Below are positions 32,943-41,091 of a stretch of DNA of 54,245 bases, piece by piece. Position 1 is the stretch's first letter. Every line of letters begins with the position of its first letter. The notes beneath the pieces are model-generated. The model worked only from the letters and a program-made list of their open reading frames with translations, was not told where the DNA came from and ran no database searches. This DNA comes from Spirochaetia bacterium (GTDB lineage: Bacteria > Spirochaetota > Spirochaetia > Treponematales > Treponemataceae), in contig CAAGGF010000123.1 in assembly GCA_900769325.1 (NCBI GenBank), positions 1 through 54,245 on the forward strand. The letters run 5' to 3'. The position numbers and the translations under genes are program-made.

Positions 32943-35900
32943 ATGAAAACACTTTACGAAGAATCTTTTGAACACGACAACTGTGGAATCGGTGCAGTTG
33001 TAAATATCGACGGTTCTCAGACTCACAAAATTGTAGATAACGCACTTTCAATCGTAGAAAAACTTGAGCATCGTGCCGGAAAAGATGCTGCAGGCGAAAC
33101 TGGAGACGGCGTTGGAATTTTAGTTCAGATTTCGCACAATTTTTTCAAAAAAGTCTGTTCAGAATCTAAAATCGCCATCAAAGACGAACGGGACTACGGA
33201 ATCGGAATGTTTTTCTTTCCGCAGGATAAACTTTTGCGTGCCAAAGCTCAAAAAATGATAGAAAATCTCACTTCAAAAGAAGGAATGAAATTTTTAGGCT
33301 GGCGAAATGTTCCGGTAAACGAAAATGTACTCGGTCAAAAAGCAAAAGACTGTATGCCGTGCATCGTTCAGTGTTTTATCGAACGCCCGGAAGACACAAA
33401 AAAAGGTCTTGATTTTGACAGAAAACTCTACATTTTGCGCCGTCAGTTCGAGCACTCAAATCTTGGAACATACGTTGCATCCCTTTCTTCAAGAACTATC
33501 GTTTACAAAGGAATGTTTTTAGTTCAGCAGTTAAGGACTTTCTATCTTGATTTACAGGACGAACAATACACTTCAAGCCTTGCAATCGTTCATTCAAGAT
33601 TCAGCACAAATACTCAGCCAAGCTGGCAAAGAGCCCACCCGAACAGATTTATCGCGCACAACGGAGAAATCAACACAATTCGCGGAAATGCAGACAGAAT
33701 GCTCGCCCGTGAAGAAACTCTTGCATCAACAAAAATCGATTCAGAAGACATTAAAAAAATTCTTCCGGCAATCGATTCAACCGGTTCAGATTCTGCAATG
33801 CTCGACAACACACTTGAATTCCTTGTGATGAACGGAATGCCTCTTCCTCTTGCAATTATGATTTGTATCCCGGAACCTTGGAAACACGATGAAAACATGA
33901 GCCCTGAGAAAAAAGATTTCTATCACTATTGGGCAACGATGATGGAGCCTTGGGACGGACCTGCTGCAATTCTCTTCAGCGACGGCGACATTCTGGGGGC
34001 AACTTTAGACAGAAACGGTTTAAGGCCTTCCAGATATTACATTACAAAAGACGGAATGTTGATTCTTTCTTCAGAAGTCGGAGTTTTAGACATCCCAGAA
34101 GAAAACATCGAAACTAAAAGCCGCCTGATGCCTGGAAAAATTCTTTTAGTCGACACAGTTCAAAAGAAAATCATAAGCGACGACGAATGTAAAAAACTCT
34201 ATTCAAATCTTTATCCATACGGCGAATGGCTGAACCAGAATTTGATTCATTTGAAAGACTTAAAAATTCCGAACAAAAAAATTCCAGTTTATTCACAGGC
34301 AGTTCGCGATAAAATGTACAAGGCTTTCGGCTGGAATTACGAAGATGTCAACGAGATGGTTCTTCCAATGGCTAAAAACGGAATCGAACCGACTGGTGCC
34401 ATGGGAATCGACACTCCTCTTGCCGTAATGTCAGAAAAACACCAGAGTCTTTTTGCATATTTCAAACAACTTTTTGCACAAGTTACAAATCCACCGATTG
34501 ACAGCCTTCGTGAAAAAATCGTTACGGACACGACAGTTTATCTTGGTTCAGACGGAAATATGCTTGAACCGGAAGGAAAAAGCTGCAAAGTTTTGGAAAT
34601 CAACAACCCGATTTTAACCGGCGTCGACATGATAAAAATTAAATCACTTGATAAACCGGGATTAAAAACAAAAACTATTTCACTTTTATACTATATTAAT
34701 ACTTCAATTAAAAAAGCCCTCGACGAACTTTTCATCGCAATCGACAAAGCCTATCAGGAAGGATTCAACATTATCGTTTTAAGCGACCGCGGAGTAGACG
34801 AAAACCATGTTGCACTTCCGTCGCTTCTTGCAGTTTCAGCAGTTGAACAGTATCTTGTAAGAACTAAAAAACGAACGGCCATTTCAATAATCCTTGAATC
34901 AGCAGAAATCCGCGATGTTCACCAGTCGGCAATGTGTTTGGGTTACGGAGCAAGGGCAATCAATCCGTATCTTGCACATGAATGTATCGCAGAATTAATC
35001 GACCAGAAGCTTTTGGACAAAGATTATCACACGGCAATCGACGATTACAACAAAGCAATCATAAACGGAATCGTAAAAATCGCTGCAAAAATGGGAATTT
35101 CTACAATTCAGTCTTACCAGTCGGCACAGATTTTTGAAGCAGTCGGAATTTCAAAAGATGTCATCGACCTTTACTTTACAAATACTGTAAGCCGTGTCGG
35201 AGGAATCGGGCTTAAAGAAATCGAAGAAGATGTAAATTATCATCACGCACAAGGATTTGACCCGCTCGGACTTTCCGTAAACACTCACCTTGATTCAGTC
35301 GGAAATCACAAACTCAGAAAAGGACCTACAGCCGAAGACCATCTTTACAGTCCGGAAACAATCATCGCTCTTCAGGAATCAACAAGAAACGGAGATTACA
35401 AACGGTTCAAAGAATACACATCTTTAGTCGATGCAAACTCTCATCCTCACACTTTGAGGGCAATGCTCGATTTTAATTTCCCGGAAAACGCAATTCCTCT
35501 TGAAGAAGTTGAACCTGTTGAAAGCATCGTTCAAAGATTTAAAACAGGTGCGATGAGTTACGGTTCAATTTCAGAAGAAGCACATAAATGCATGGCAATC
35601 GCTATGAATCATCTTCACGGAAAATCAAATTCCGGGGAAGGTGGAGAAAAACCTGAACGGCTTGGAACAGAAGCAAATTCAGCAATCAAGCAAGTCGCTT
35701 CCGGCAGATTCGGCGTAACGGAGGAATACCTTCTTTCAGCAAAAGAAATTCAAATCAAAATGGCTCAGGGTGCAAAACCTGGTGAAGGCGGACATTTACC
35801 TGGCAAAAAAGTTTATCCGTGGATTGCAAAAACCAGATACGCAACGCCTGGAGTTTCTTTAATTTCTCCACCACCGCACCACGACATTTATTCAATCGAA

Positions 35901-37499
35901 GACCTCGCTCAGTTAATCTACGATTTGAAAAACGCAAACAGAAAAGCCCGAATTTCAGTAAAACTCGTTTCAGAAGCAGGTGTCGGAACAATCGCTGCAG
36001 GAGTTGCAAAAGCCGGAGCTCAGGTAATTTTAATTTCAGGGCACGACGGCGGAACTGGAGCTGCTCCAATTTCTTCAATTCATCATGCAGGGCTTCCTTG
36101 GGAACTCGGACTTGCAGAAACTCACCAGACTCTTTTACAGAACGGACTTCGTTCACGGGTCGTAATCGAAACTGACGGAAAACTTATGAGCGGCCGCGAT
36201 GTCGTAATTGCTGCCCTTTTAGGTGCTGAAGAATTCGGATTTGCAACCGCTCCACTTATTACAATGGGATGTGCGATGATGCGAGTATGCAATCTTGATA
36301 CATGTCCGTTCGGAGTTGCAACACAAAACAGCGAATTAAGAAAAAAATTCCCTGGAAAACCGGAATATGTTGAAAATTTCATGAAATTCATCGCAAGCGA
36401 AATGCGTGAAATCATGGCAAAACTCGGCGTTCATTCAATCGACGAAATGTGCGGAAGAACAGACCTTTTAAAACTCAAAGACAAACAGGGCTTTAAACGG
36501 GCTGCACTTGTAAATATGGAACGAGTTCTTGCAAACACCTTCGAAGACGAAGAATGGAAAAAAGACCGGGAACACAAACAGTACGATTTCAAATTAAACT
36601 CAACTGTCGATGAAAAATTCCTTCTTGCAGAATTTGAAAAAGCGACAAAGAAGAAAAATCCGGGAGAAACCGTGATGAACATAAAAATTTCTTCAACAGA
36701 CAGAACAGTCGGAACAATTCTCGGTTCAGAAATTCAGAAGAAATTCGGAAATTCCCTTGAAGAAGACACATTCATCGTAAACTGTAAAGGAGGCGGCGGA
36801 CAATCGTTCGGGGCATTTATTCCAAAAGGACTTACGCTCCGTCTTGAAGGCGATTCAAACGATGCCATCGGAAAAGGTTTAAGCGGCGGAAAAATCACTG
36901 TATTCCCTCCAAAAGAATTTACAGGAAAACCGGAAGAAAACATCATCGTCGGAAATGTTGCACTTTTCGGAGCGACAAGCGGCGAGGCATTCATAAACGG
37001 AATTGCAGGCGAAAGGTTCTGCGTAAGAAATTCCGGGGCAACTGTAGTTTCTGAAGGATGCGGCGACCACGGACTTGAATATATGACAGGCGGAATTGCA
37101 GTCATTTTAGGTTCAACAGGAAAAAATCTCTGTGCAGGAATGTCTGGAGGAATTGCCTACATTCTCGACGAAAACCACGATTTATACAAAAGGCTGAACA
37201 AAGATTTAGTCGAAATGTATGAACTTTCCGATGAAACAACTGTAATTAGAAACGGAAAAATCGCTTCAGAATCGCCGGATGAATCAACGCTCCACAAACT
37301 CATTGAAAAGCATGTAAAAGAAACCGGTTCACCAAAAGGAAAACAAATTCTTTCTGAATGGGAAAAATACAAAAAACTTTTCAAGAAAATAATCCCGAAC
37401 GATTACCTTAAAATCATGACAGAAATTACCGTTCAGGAAAATCACGGATTAAGCCACGACGAAGCAGTTTTGAGTGCATTTAAAATCTGTACAGCTTAA
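32943..37499 (+). CDS. gltB: Glutamate synthase, large subunit
   Basis: A 1518-residue GOGAT alpha subunit that makes glutamate from glutamine and 2-oxoglutarate. The glutaminase domain starts at the nucleophile Cys in EHDNCGIGAV (residue 14), implying removal of a short propeptide. The FMN-binding synthase domain includes GEGGEKPERLGTEANSAIKQVASGRFGV and SGHDGGTGAAPISSIHHAGLPWELGL. The 3Fe-4S cysteines are ~1110, 1116 and 1121 (CAMMRVCNLDTC). The C-terminal beta-helix domain carries repeated GG...G patterns. AAGAGGT precedes the ATG. Its partner gltD is 0.9 kb beyond the gene end and on the opposite strand. Confidence 0.96.
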   Translation: MKTLYEESFEHDNCGIGAVVNIDGSQTHKIVDNALSIVEKLEHRAGKDAAGETGDGVGILVQISHNFFKKVCSESKIAIKDERDYGIGMFFFPQDKLLRAKAQKMIENLTSKEGMKFLGWRNVPVNENVLGQKAKDCMPCIVQCFIERPEDTKKGLDFDRKLYILRRQFEHSNLGTYVASLSSRTIVYKGMFLVQQLRTFYLDLQDEQYTSSLAIVHSRFSTNTQPSWQRAHPNRFIAHNGEINTIRGNADRMLAREETLASTKIDSEDIKKILPAIDSTGSDSAMLDNTLEFLVMNGMPLPLAIMICIPEPWKHDENMSPEKKDFYHYWATMMEPWDGPAAILFSDGDILGATLDRNGLRPSRYYITKDGMLILSSEVGVLDIPEENIETKSRLMPGKILLVDTVQKKIISDDECKKLYSNLYPYGEWLNQNLIHLKDLKIPNKKIPVYSQAVRDKMYKAFGWNYEDVNEMVLPMAKNGIEPTGAMGIDTPLAVMSEKHQSLFAYFKQLFAQVTNPPIDSLREKIVTDTTVYLGSDGNMLEPEGKSCKVLEINNPILTGVDMIKIKSLDKPGLKTKTISLLYYINTSIKKALDELFIAIDKAYQEGFNIIVLSDRGVDENHVALPSLLAVSAVEQYLVRTKKRTAISIILESAEIRDVHQSAMCLGYGARAINPYLAHECIAELIDQKLLDKDYHTAIDDYNKAIINGIVKIAAKMGISTIQSYQSAQIFEAVGISKDVIDLYFTNTVSRVGGIGLKEIEEDVNYHHAQGFDPLGLSVNTHLDSVGNHKLRKGPTAEDHLYSPETIIALQESTRNGDYKRFKEYTSLVDANSHPHTLRAMLDFNFPENAIPLEEVEPVESIVQRFKTGAMSYGSISEEAHKCMAIAMNHLHGKSNSGEGGEKPERLGTEANSAIKQVASGRFGVTEEYLLSAKEIQIKMAQGAKPGEGGHLPGKKVYPWIAKTRYATPGVSLISPPPHHDIYSIEDLAQLIYDLKNANRKARISVKLVSEAGVGTIAAGVAKAGAQVILISGHDGGTGAAPISSIHHAGLPWELGLAETHQTLLQNGLRSRVVIETDGKLMSGRDVVIAALLGAEEFGFATAPLITMGCAMMRVCNLDTCPFGVATQNSELRKKFPGKPEYVENFMKFIASEMREIMAKLGVHSIDEMCGRTDLLKLKDKQGFKRAALVNMERVLANTFEDEEWKKDREHKQYDFKLNSTVDEKFLLAEFEKATKKKNPGETVMNIKISSTDRTVGTILGSEIQKKFGNSLEEDTFIVNCKGGGGQSFGAFIPKGLTLRLEGDSNDAIGKGLSGGKITVFPPKEFTGKPEENIIVGNVALFGATSGEAFINGIAGERFCVRNSGATVVSEGCGDHGLEYMTGGIAVILGSTGKNLCAGMSGGIAYILDENHDLYKRLNKDLVEMYELSDETTVIRNGKIASESPDESTLHKLIEKHVKETGSPKGKQILSEWEKYKKLFKKIIPNDYLKIMTEITVQENHGLSHDEAVLSAFKICTA

Positions 37500-37510
37500 A
37501 ATAAAAAAAA

Positions 37511-38371
37511 TCATACAGCCCTGACTGAAACTTCGCCGGATGTCAGGGCTTTTTTTGTTCCGTCTTCAAGTTCTACTACAAGAGAAGCATTTTCATCGAT
37601 GTCAACGGCTTTTGCAGAATAAGATTTTTCACTTTCACAGGCAATCGGGAAAACCGTAATTTTTTTTCCGAGCAAGAAAGAAGATGATTTGTATTCGCTT
37701 AAAACAGAATTTTCGTCTTCTGAAAAAATTTTAAGGACATTTGCACAAACCTGAATTAGAAGTTCAAGCCTTAAAGAATCGTCGATTTGAGAAGAATTTA
37801 TAATTCCGCCTGCAATATTTTCAAGTTCGCCTTTAAAACAGTCAGAACCGATATTTATCCCGATTCCGATTATTCCCGCTTCGATTTTTTGAACCTGCGG
37901 ATTAAAAATTCCTTCAGTTAAAATTCCACAGATTTTTTTTTCGTTAAAATATAAATCGTTTATCCACTTGATTTTTGCATCGATTTGAAAAACTTTTTTT
38001 AATGCCCTCTTTACACAGACAGATGCAAACGCCGTAATTTTTCCGGGATTTGAAATTCCGCCTTTTGGAGCATAAATTATAGAAACATAAATTCCATTTT
38101 TTTTTGGTGAAACAAAAGTCCGCCCGAATCTTCCGCGCCCCGAAGTCTGCGATTCAGCAAAAATTATCCGCCCTGAAAGATTTTTTCCGTCTTCAGTAAG
38201 GTTTCCGTTTTCATCGAAAAGATTTTTCGCGTCTGAAAGAAGGCGTTTTGCATAAGAATTTGTTGAATCGATTTCGGTAAAAAATTCTACAGGATTTTCG
38301 CGGAATTCTGGAAACGATTTTGAAAATTCCGCCTTAAAAGATTCAGCTGAAAAAATATTTTTGCACTTCAT
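37511..38371 (-). CDS. birA: Biotin-protein ligase, no DNA-binding domain
   Basis: A 286-residue biotin-[acetyl-CoA carboxylase] ligase. The N-terminal part has EIDSTNSYAKRL, the ATP/biotin loop is SGRGRFGRTFVSPKKNGIYVSI, and KWINDLYFNEKKICGILTEG follows. The C-terminal SH3-like domain is present. There is no winged helix at the N terminus, so it should not repress biotin genes as E. coli BirA does. It is transcribed from between the two glutamate synthase genes, toward gltB. Its last ~15 codons overlap the gltB terminator hairpin. Confidence 0.92.
   Translation of the reverse strand: MKCKNIFSAESFKAEFSKSFPEFRENPVEFFTEIDSTNSYAKRLLSDAKNLFDENGNLTEDGKNLSGRIIFAESQTSGRGRFGRTFVSPKKNGIYVSIIYAPKGGISNPGKITAFASVCVKRALKKVFQIDAKIKWINDLYFNEKKICGILTEGIFNPQVQKIEAGIIGIGINIGSDCFKGELENIAGGIINSSQIDDSLRLELLIQVCANVLKIFSEDENSVLSEYKSSSFLLGKKITVFPIACESEKSYSAKAVDIDENASLVVELEDGTKKALTSGEVSVRAV
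37517..37556 (+). terminator. gltB terminator embedded in the 3' end of birA
   Basis: AGCCCTGAC (37517-37525) pairs perfectly with GTCAGGGCT (37542-37550) and is followed by a T run to 37556. It ends gltB RNA but lies inside the birA coding sequence, whose C-terminal codons are thus constrained. Confidence 0.85.
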
Positions 38372-38415
38372 AACACACCGAATTAAAAAAGATGCGTTAA
38401 TTATACAAAAAAAAT

Positions 38416-39984
38416 TTACATATTTGAATAACCCATCAGATATTCATCGATTTCTTTTGCACATTCCCGCCCTTCTGCGATTGCCCAAACTACAAGCGAC
38501 TGACCTCTGTGCATGTCTCCGGCTGTAAAAATTTTTTCTTCTGAAGTTTTATAACCGTTTGGCGATGCTTTTTCAGGCGTTTCATTCCCGAAAGATTCAA
38601 CTGTATTTCTCTGTGAAAGTTTTACATTGAAAGCCTTTGCCGTATAATCTTCACAGCCTAAAAATCCTGCAGCAATTAAAATCAAGTCGCAAGGCAATTC
38701 TTTTTCACTTCCTTCGATTTCGCAAAGCCGCCTTGTTCCGTCAATATTTTTGAATTCAACCTGAACAGTTTTTACACCGCAGACTTTTCCATCTTTTGAA
38801 TAGACTTCTTTGATTGTAGTTTTATAAACACGCGGGTCGTGACCAAATTTTGCGATTGATTCTTCTGCACCGTAATCGGTTTTTAAAACCTTCGGCCACT
38901 GCGGCCACGGATTATCTGGAAGCCTTTCAACAGGCGGACAAGGCATCATTTCAAGCTGAGTAACAGATTTGCATCCAAGCCTTATCACAGAACCAGTACA
39001 ATCGTTTCCTGTATCACCGCCACCGACAACAATTACATTTTTTCCGCTCACATTTATTGAGAAATTTTCTGAAAGGCTTTTTTCGATTGCTGAATTTGGT
39101 TTTTCGCGGTTTGCAAGAACAGTTTTTGTTACAGCCGTAAGAAAATCAACTGCAAACATTATTCCGCCTTGAGCACCGTTTTTTTCCGCATTGACTTTTT
39201 CTATTCCGCATGCAGAAAGCGGTCTTGATTTTTTTGCACCACAACAGAGGGCAACAGCATCAAATTCTTTTAAAATCTCTGAAGATGAAAAATCAGAACC
39301 GACATTCGCATTGAAAACGAATTTTACGCCTTCTTCTTTCATAAGGTTGATTCTTCTTTCGACGATTTTTTTATCGAGTTTCATATTCGGAATTCCGTAC
39401 ATCAATAAACCGCCGGCTTTGTCTTCCCTTTCAAAAACAGTTACATTGTGCCCCCGCCGATTTAAAGAATCTGCAACGGCAAGCCCGCTAGGTCCTGAAC
39501 CGATTACGGCAACTTTTTTTTCTGTTCTTACAGCTGGAATTTCAGGTTTCATGTAGCCGGTTTCAAATGCTTTTTCGATTATATAAAGTTCGTTGTCGTG
39601 AACAGTAACTGCCCCGTCACCACAAACCGGACTTCCGCAATTACACGCTTTTTCACAGAGTGCAGGACAAACTCTTCCTGTAAATTCCGGGAAATTTGAA
39701 GTTTTTAAAAGACGCCAGGCAGCCATATCAAACTGACCATTGAAAAGAGCATCGTTCCATTCTGGGATTAAATTGTGAAGCGGACAACCTGTAACCATTC
39801 CAGACAATTTTAAGGCACTCTGGCACATCGGAACTCCGCAATTCATACACCTTGCAGCCTGATTTTTCCGAGATTTTTCATCCAGATAATAATGAAATTC
39901 GTTAAAATTTTCGATTCTTTCCATAGGAGGAACATCGCCGTTTGCCTTTCGTGAATAATCCATAAATCCAGTTGCTTTTCCCAT
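38416..39984 (-). CDS. gltD: Glutamate synthase, small subunit
   Basis: A 522-residue GOGAT beta subunit that passes electrons from NAD(P)H to GltB. The N-terminal Fe-S cysteines are in RCMNCGVPMCQ...VTGCPLHN and CPALCEKACNCG. The FAD site is VAVIGSGPSGLAVADSLNRRGHNVTVFE, the NAD(P)H site VIVVGGGDTGNDCTGSVIRLGCKSV, and the end TAGDMHRGQSLVVWAIAEGRECA. Its start has GGAG about 10 nt upstream. The gene has its own consensus promoter and leader terminator, unlike the common gltBD operon. Confidence 0.95.
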   Translation of the reverse strand: MGKATGFMDYSRKANGDVPPMERIENFNEFHYYLDEKSRKNQAARCMNCGVPMCQSALKLSGMVTGCPLHNLIPEWNDALFNGQFDMAAWRLLKTSNFPEFTGRVCPALCEKACNCGSPVCGDGAVTVHDNELYIIEKAFETGYMKPEIPAVRTEKKVAVIGSGPSGLAVADSLNRRGHNVTVFEREDKAGGLLMYGIPNMKLDKKIVERRINLMKEEGVKFVFNANVGSDFSSSEILKEFDAVALCCGAKKSRPLSACGIEKVNAEKNGAQGGIMFAVDFLTAVTKTVLANREKPNSAIEKSLSENFSINVSGKNVIVVGGGDTGNDCTGSVIRLGCKSVTQLEMMPCPPVERLPDNPWPQWPKVLKTDYGAEESIAKFGHDPRVYKTTIKEVYSKDGKVCGVKTVQVEFKNIDGTRRLCEIEGSEKELPCDLILIAAGFLGCEDYTAKAFNVKLSQRNTVESFGNETPEKASPNGYKTSEEKIFTAGDMHRGQSLVVWAIAEGRECAKEIDEYLMGYSNM

Positions 39985-40000
39985 CTTTTTAACTCCAAAT

Positions 40001-40064
40001 AAAAAAGGCCGTAGACAAATTTTGTGCGAATTTCACAAATATTTATCTACGACCTCTTTGCCGT
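40001..40064 (-). promoter_or_regulatory. gltD leader: hexaloop hairpin overlapping a terminator
   Basis: On the minus strand ACGGC (40060-40064) pairs with GTCGT (40049-40053) around the loop AAAGAG (40054-40059). A longer hairpin (5' arm 40034-40054, 3' arm 40007-40026, 7-nt loop, one bulged A and two G-U pairs) is followed by six T residues (40001-40006), forming an intrinsic terminator 17 nt before the gltD ATG. The block CGGCAAAGAGGTCG is identical to that in the gltB leader. Compared with gltB, one base of the shared arm changes C to T and both possible partners change G to A, which keeps both alternative helices. Confidence 0.75.
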
Positions 40065-40098
40065 TTAAAAATCTAAAAATATTTCAGACTTTCTAATG

Positions 40099-40127
40099 AT
40101 TATATAAAATTTATATTACATTGTCAA
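40099..40127 (-). promoter_or_regulatory. gltD promoter with perfect consensus
   Basis: Minus strand TTGACA (complement of 40122-40127), 17-bp spacer, TATAAT (complement of 40099-40104). The start of RNA would be near 40092, some 28 nt before the leader hairpin. Confidence 0.85.
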
Positions 40128-40138
40128 ACTTAAAATTC

Positions 40139-40966
40139 CTAATATTTCCACGGCATAATGAACTGTTTTAAAGTTCTGTGACCGGTAATTTCTTCGTCTT
40201 TTTTAAGAATTTCTTTCCACGGAATTTTTACCTTTCCAGAAATTCCTGAAAGGCTGTTCTTTTGAAGTTCATCAAGATAATCGTATTTTTTTAGCAAAAG
40301 GTAAAAAGCGTTTGATTCAGCATAAACGATTCCCGCAGCCCCAGGAGCAAGCCCGAAAAGAACTATCGAAAGTGCGGCAAGGAAAAGATTATAAAAGAAA
40401 AGGACGAACGAAACTGCGATGTTGTCAAAAAACAGAATGAACGATTTTTTAAGCGTTTTCCTGAAATTATCGTGAAGAATGCTTCTGACACCAGTAAACC
40501 ACTGAAGAGCCACAAAAATAACAAAAATTATCCAGCAGCAGACAAAACCAGCCGTCATTCCAACAAGACTTTTTGGGCCGATTGAGATCCCTGAAGAATC
40601 AAGTTGAACATCAAAATAAAAGACAAATGCCGTTCCAAATGCGATAATCAGAAGAAAATAAATTATTCCAAGAAAAATTCCGTCGAAAATCAAATTTACA
40701 TTAAACGATTTAAAAAATTCTTTTAACTCAACAGATTTGTAGTCGACAAATTTTCCGGCACATTCAGAAAACGCAAGATTTAAAATACAAATTAAAACAA
40801 TCCCGATGAAAAGAGCGGCAATCCATGTTGCAAGGCTGTCTCTTCCCACATAGCCAAGAAAAATTAAAAGTGCAACAACAGCGTCCATAATTAAATTTGG
40901 AACGAGAAAAAACGCAAGATTGTCCCAGCCTTCGTAAAAATTTTTTCTAAAAAATAATTTTAACAT
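40139..40966 (-). CDS. Polytopic membrane protein of unknown function
   Basis: A 275-residue protein with about six hydrophobic segments (for example LIMDAVVALLIFLGYV, WIAALFIGIVLICILNLAF, IIYFLLIIAFGTAFVFYF, VCCWIIFVIFVALQWF, VLFFYNLFLAALSIVLFGLAPG). The short charged C-terminal tail is likely cytoplasmic. No family was firmly recognised; it looks like bacterial DUF624-type or related small integral proteins, but this is weak. GGGAGC before ATG 40966 supports that start. It is followed by the gltD promoter. Confidence 0.7.
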   Translation of the reverse strand: MLKLFFRKNFYEGWDNLAFFLVPNLIMDAVVALLIFLGYVGRDSLATWIAALFIGIVLICILNLAFSECAGKFVDYKSVELKEFFKSFNVNLIFDGIFLGIIYFLLIIAFGTAFVFYFDVQLDSSGISIGPKSLVGMTAGFVCCWIIFVIFVALQWFTGVRSILHDNFRKTLKKSFILFFDNIAVSFVLFFYNLFLAALSIVLFGLAPGAAGIVYAESNAFYLLLKKYDYLDELQKNSLSGISGKVKIPWKEILKKDEEITGHRTLKQFIMPWKY

Positions 40967-41029
40967 TTCCGCTCCCAAAAATTAACACCGTCTTCAAGGC
41001 AAAATTTTAATTTTTCTTGCAAATTTTAT

Positions 41030-41084
41030 AAAAAAAGCGGCAGAAAAACAAACAATTCCGTTTTAATTTAACGCCGCTTTTTTT
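41030..41084 (-). terminator. Intrinsic terminator after lysS
   Basis: Complementary blocks GCCGCTTTTTTT (plus strand 41073-41084) and AAAAAAAGCGGC (41030-41041) form a 12-bp stem with a 31-nt loop, read on the minus strand just after the lysS stop and ending in a T run. The long loop makes it less certain than the others. Confidence 0.6.
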
Positions 41085-41091
41085 TAATTTA

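Noticed and set aside
40139..40966. Prophage or transporter role for the membrane protein next to gltD
   Set aside because: No transporter signature or phage neighbours are seen; it was left as unknown.
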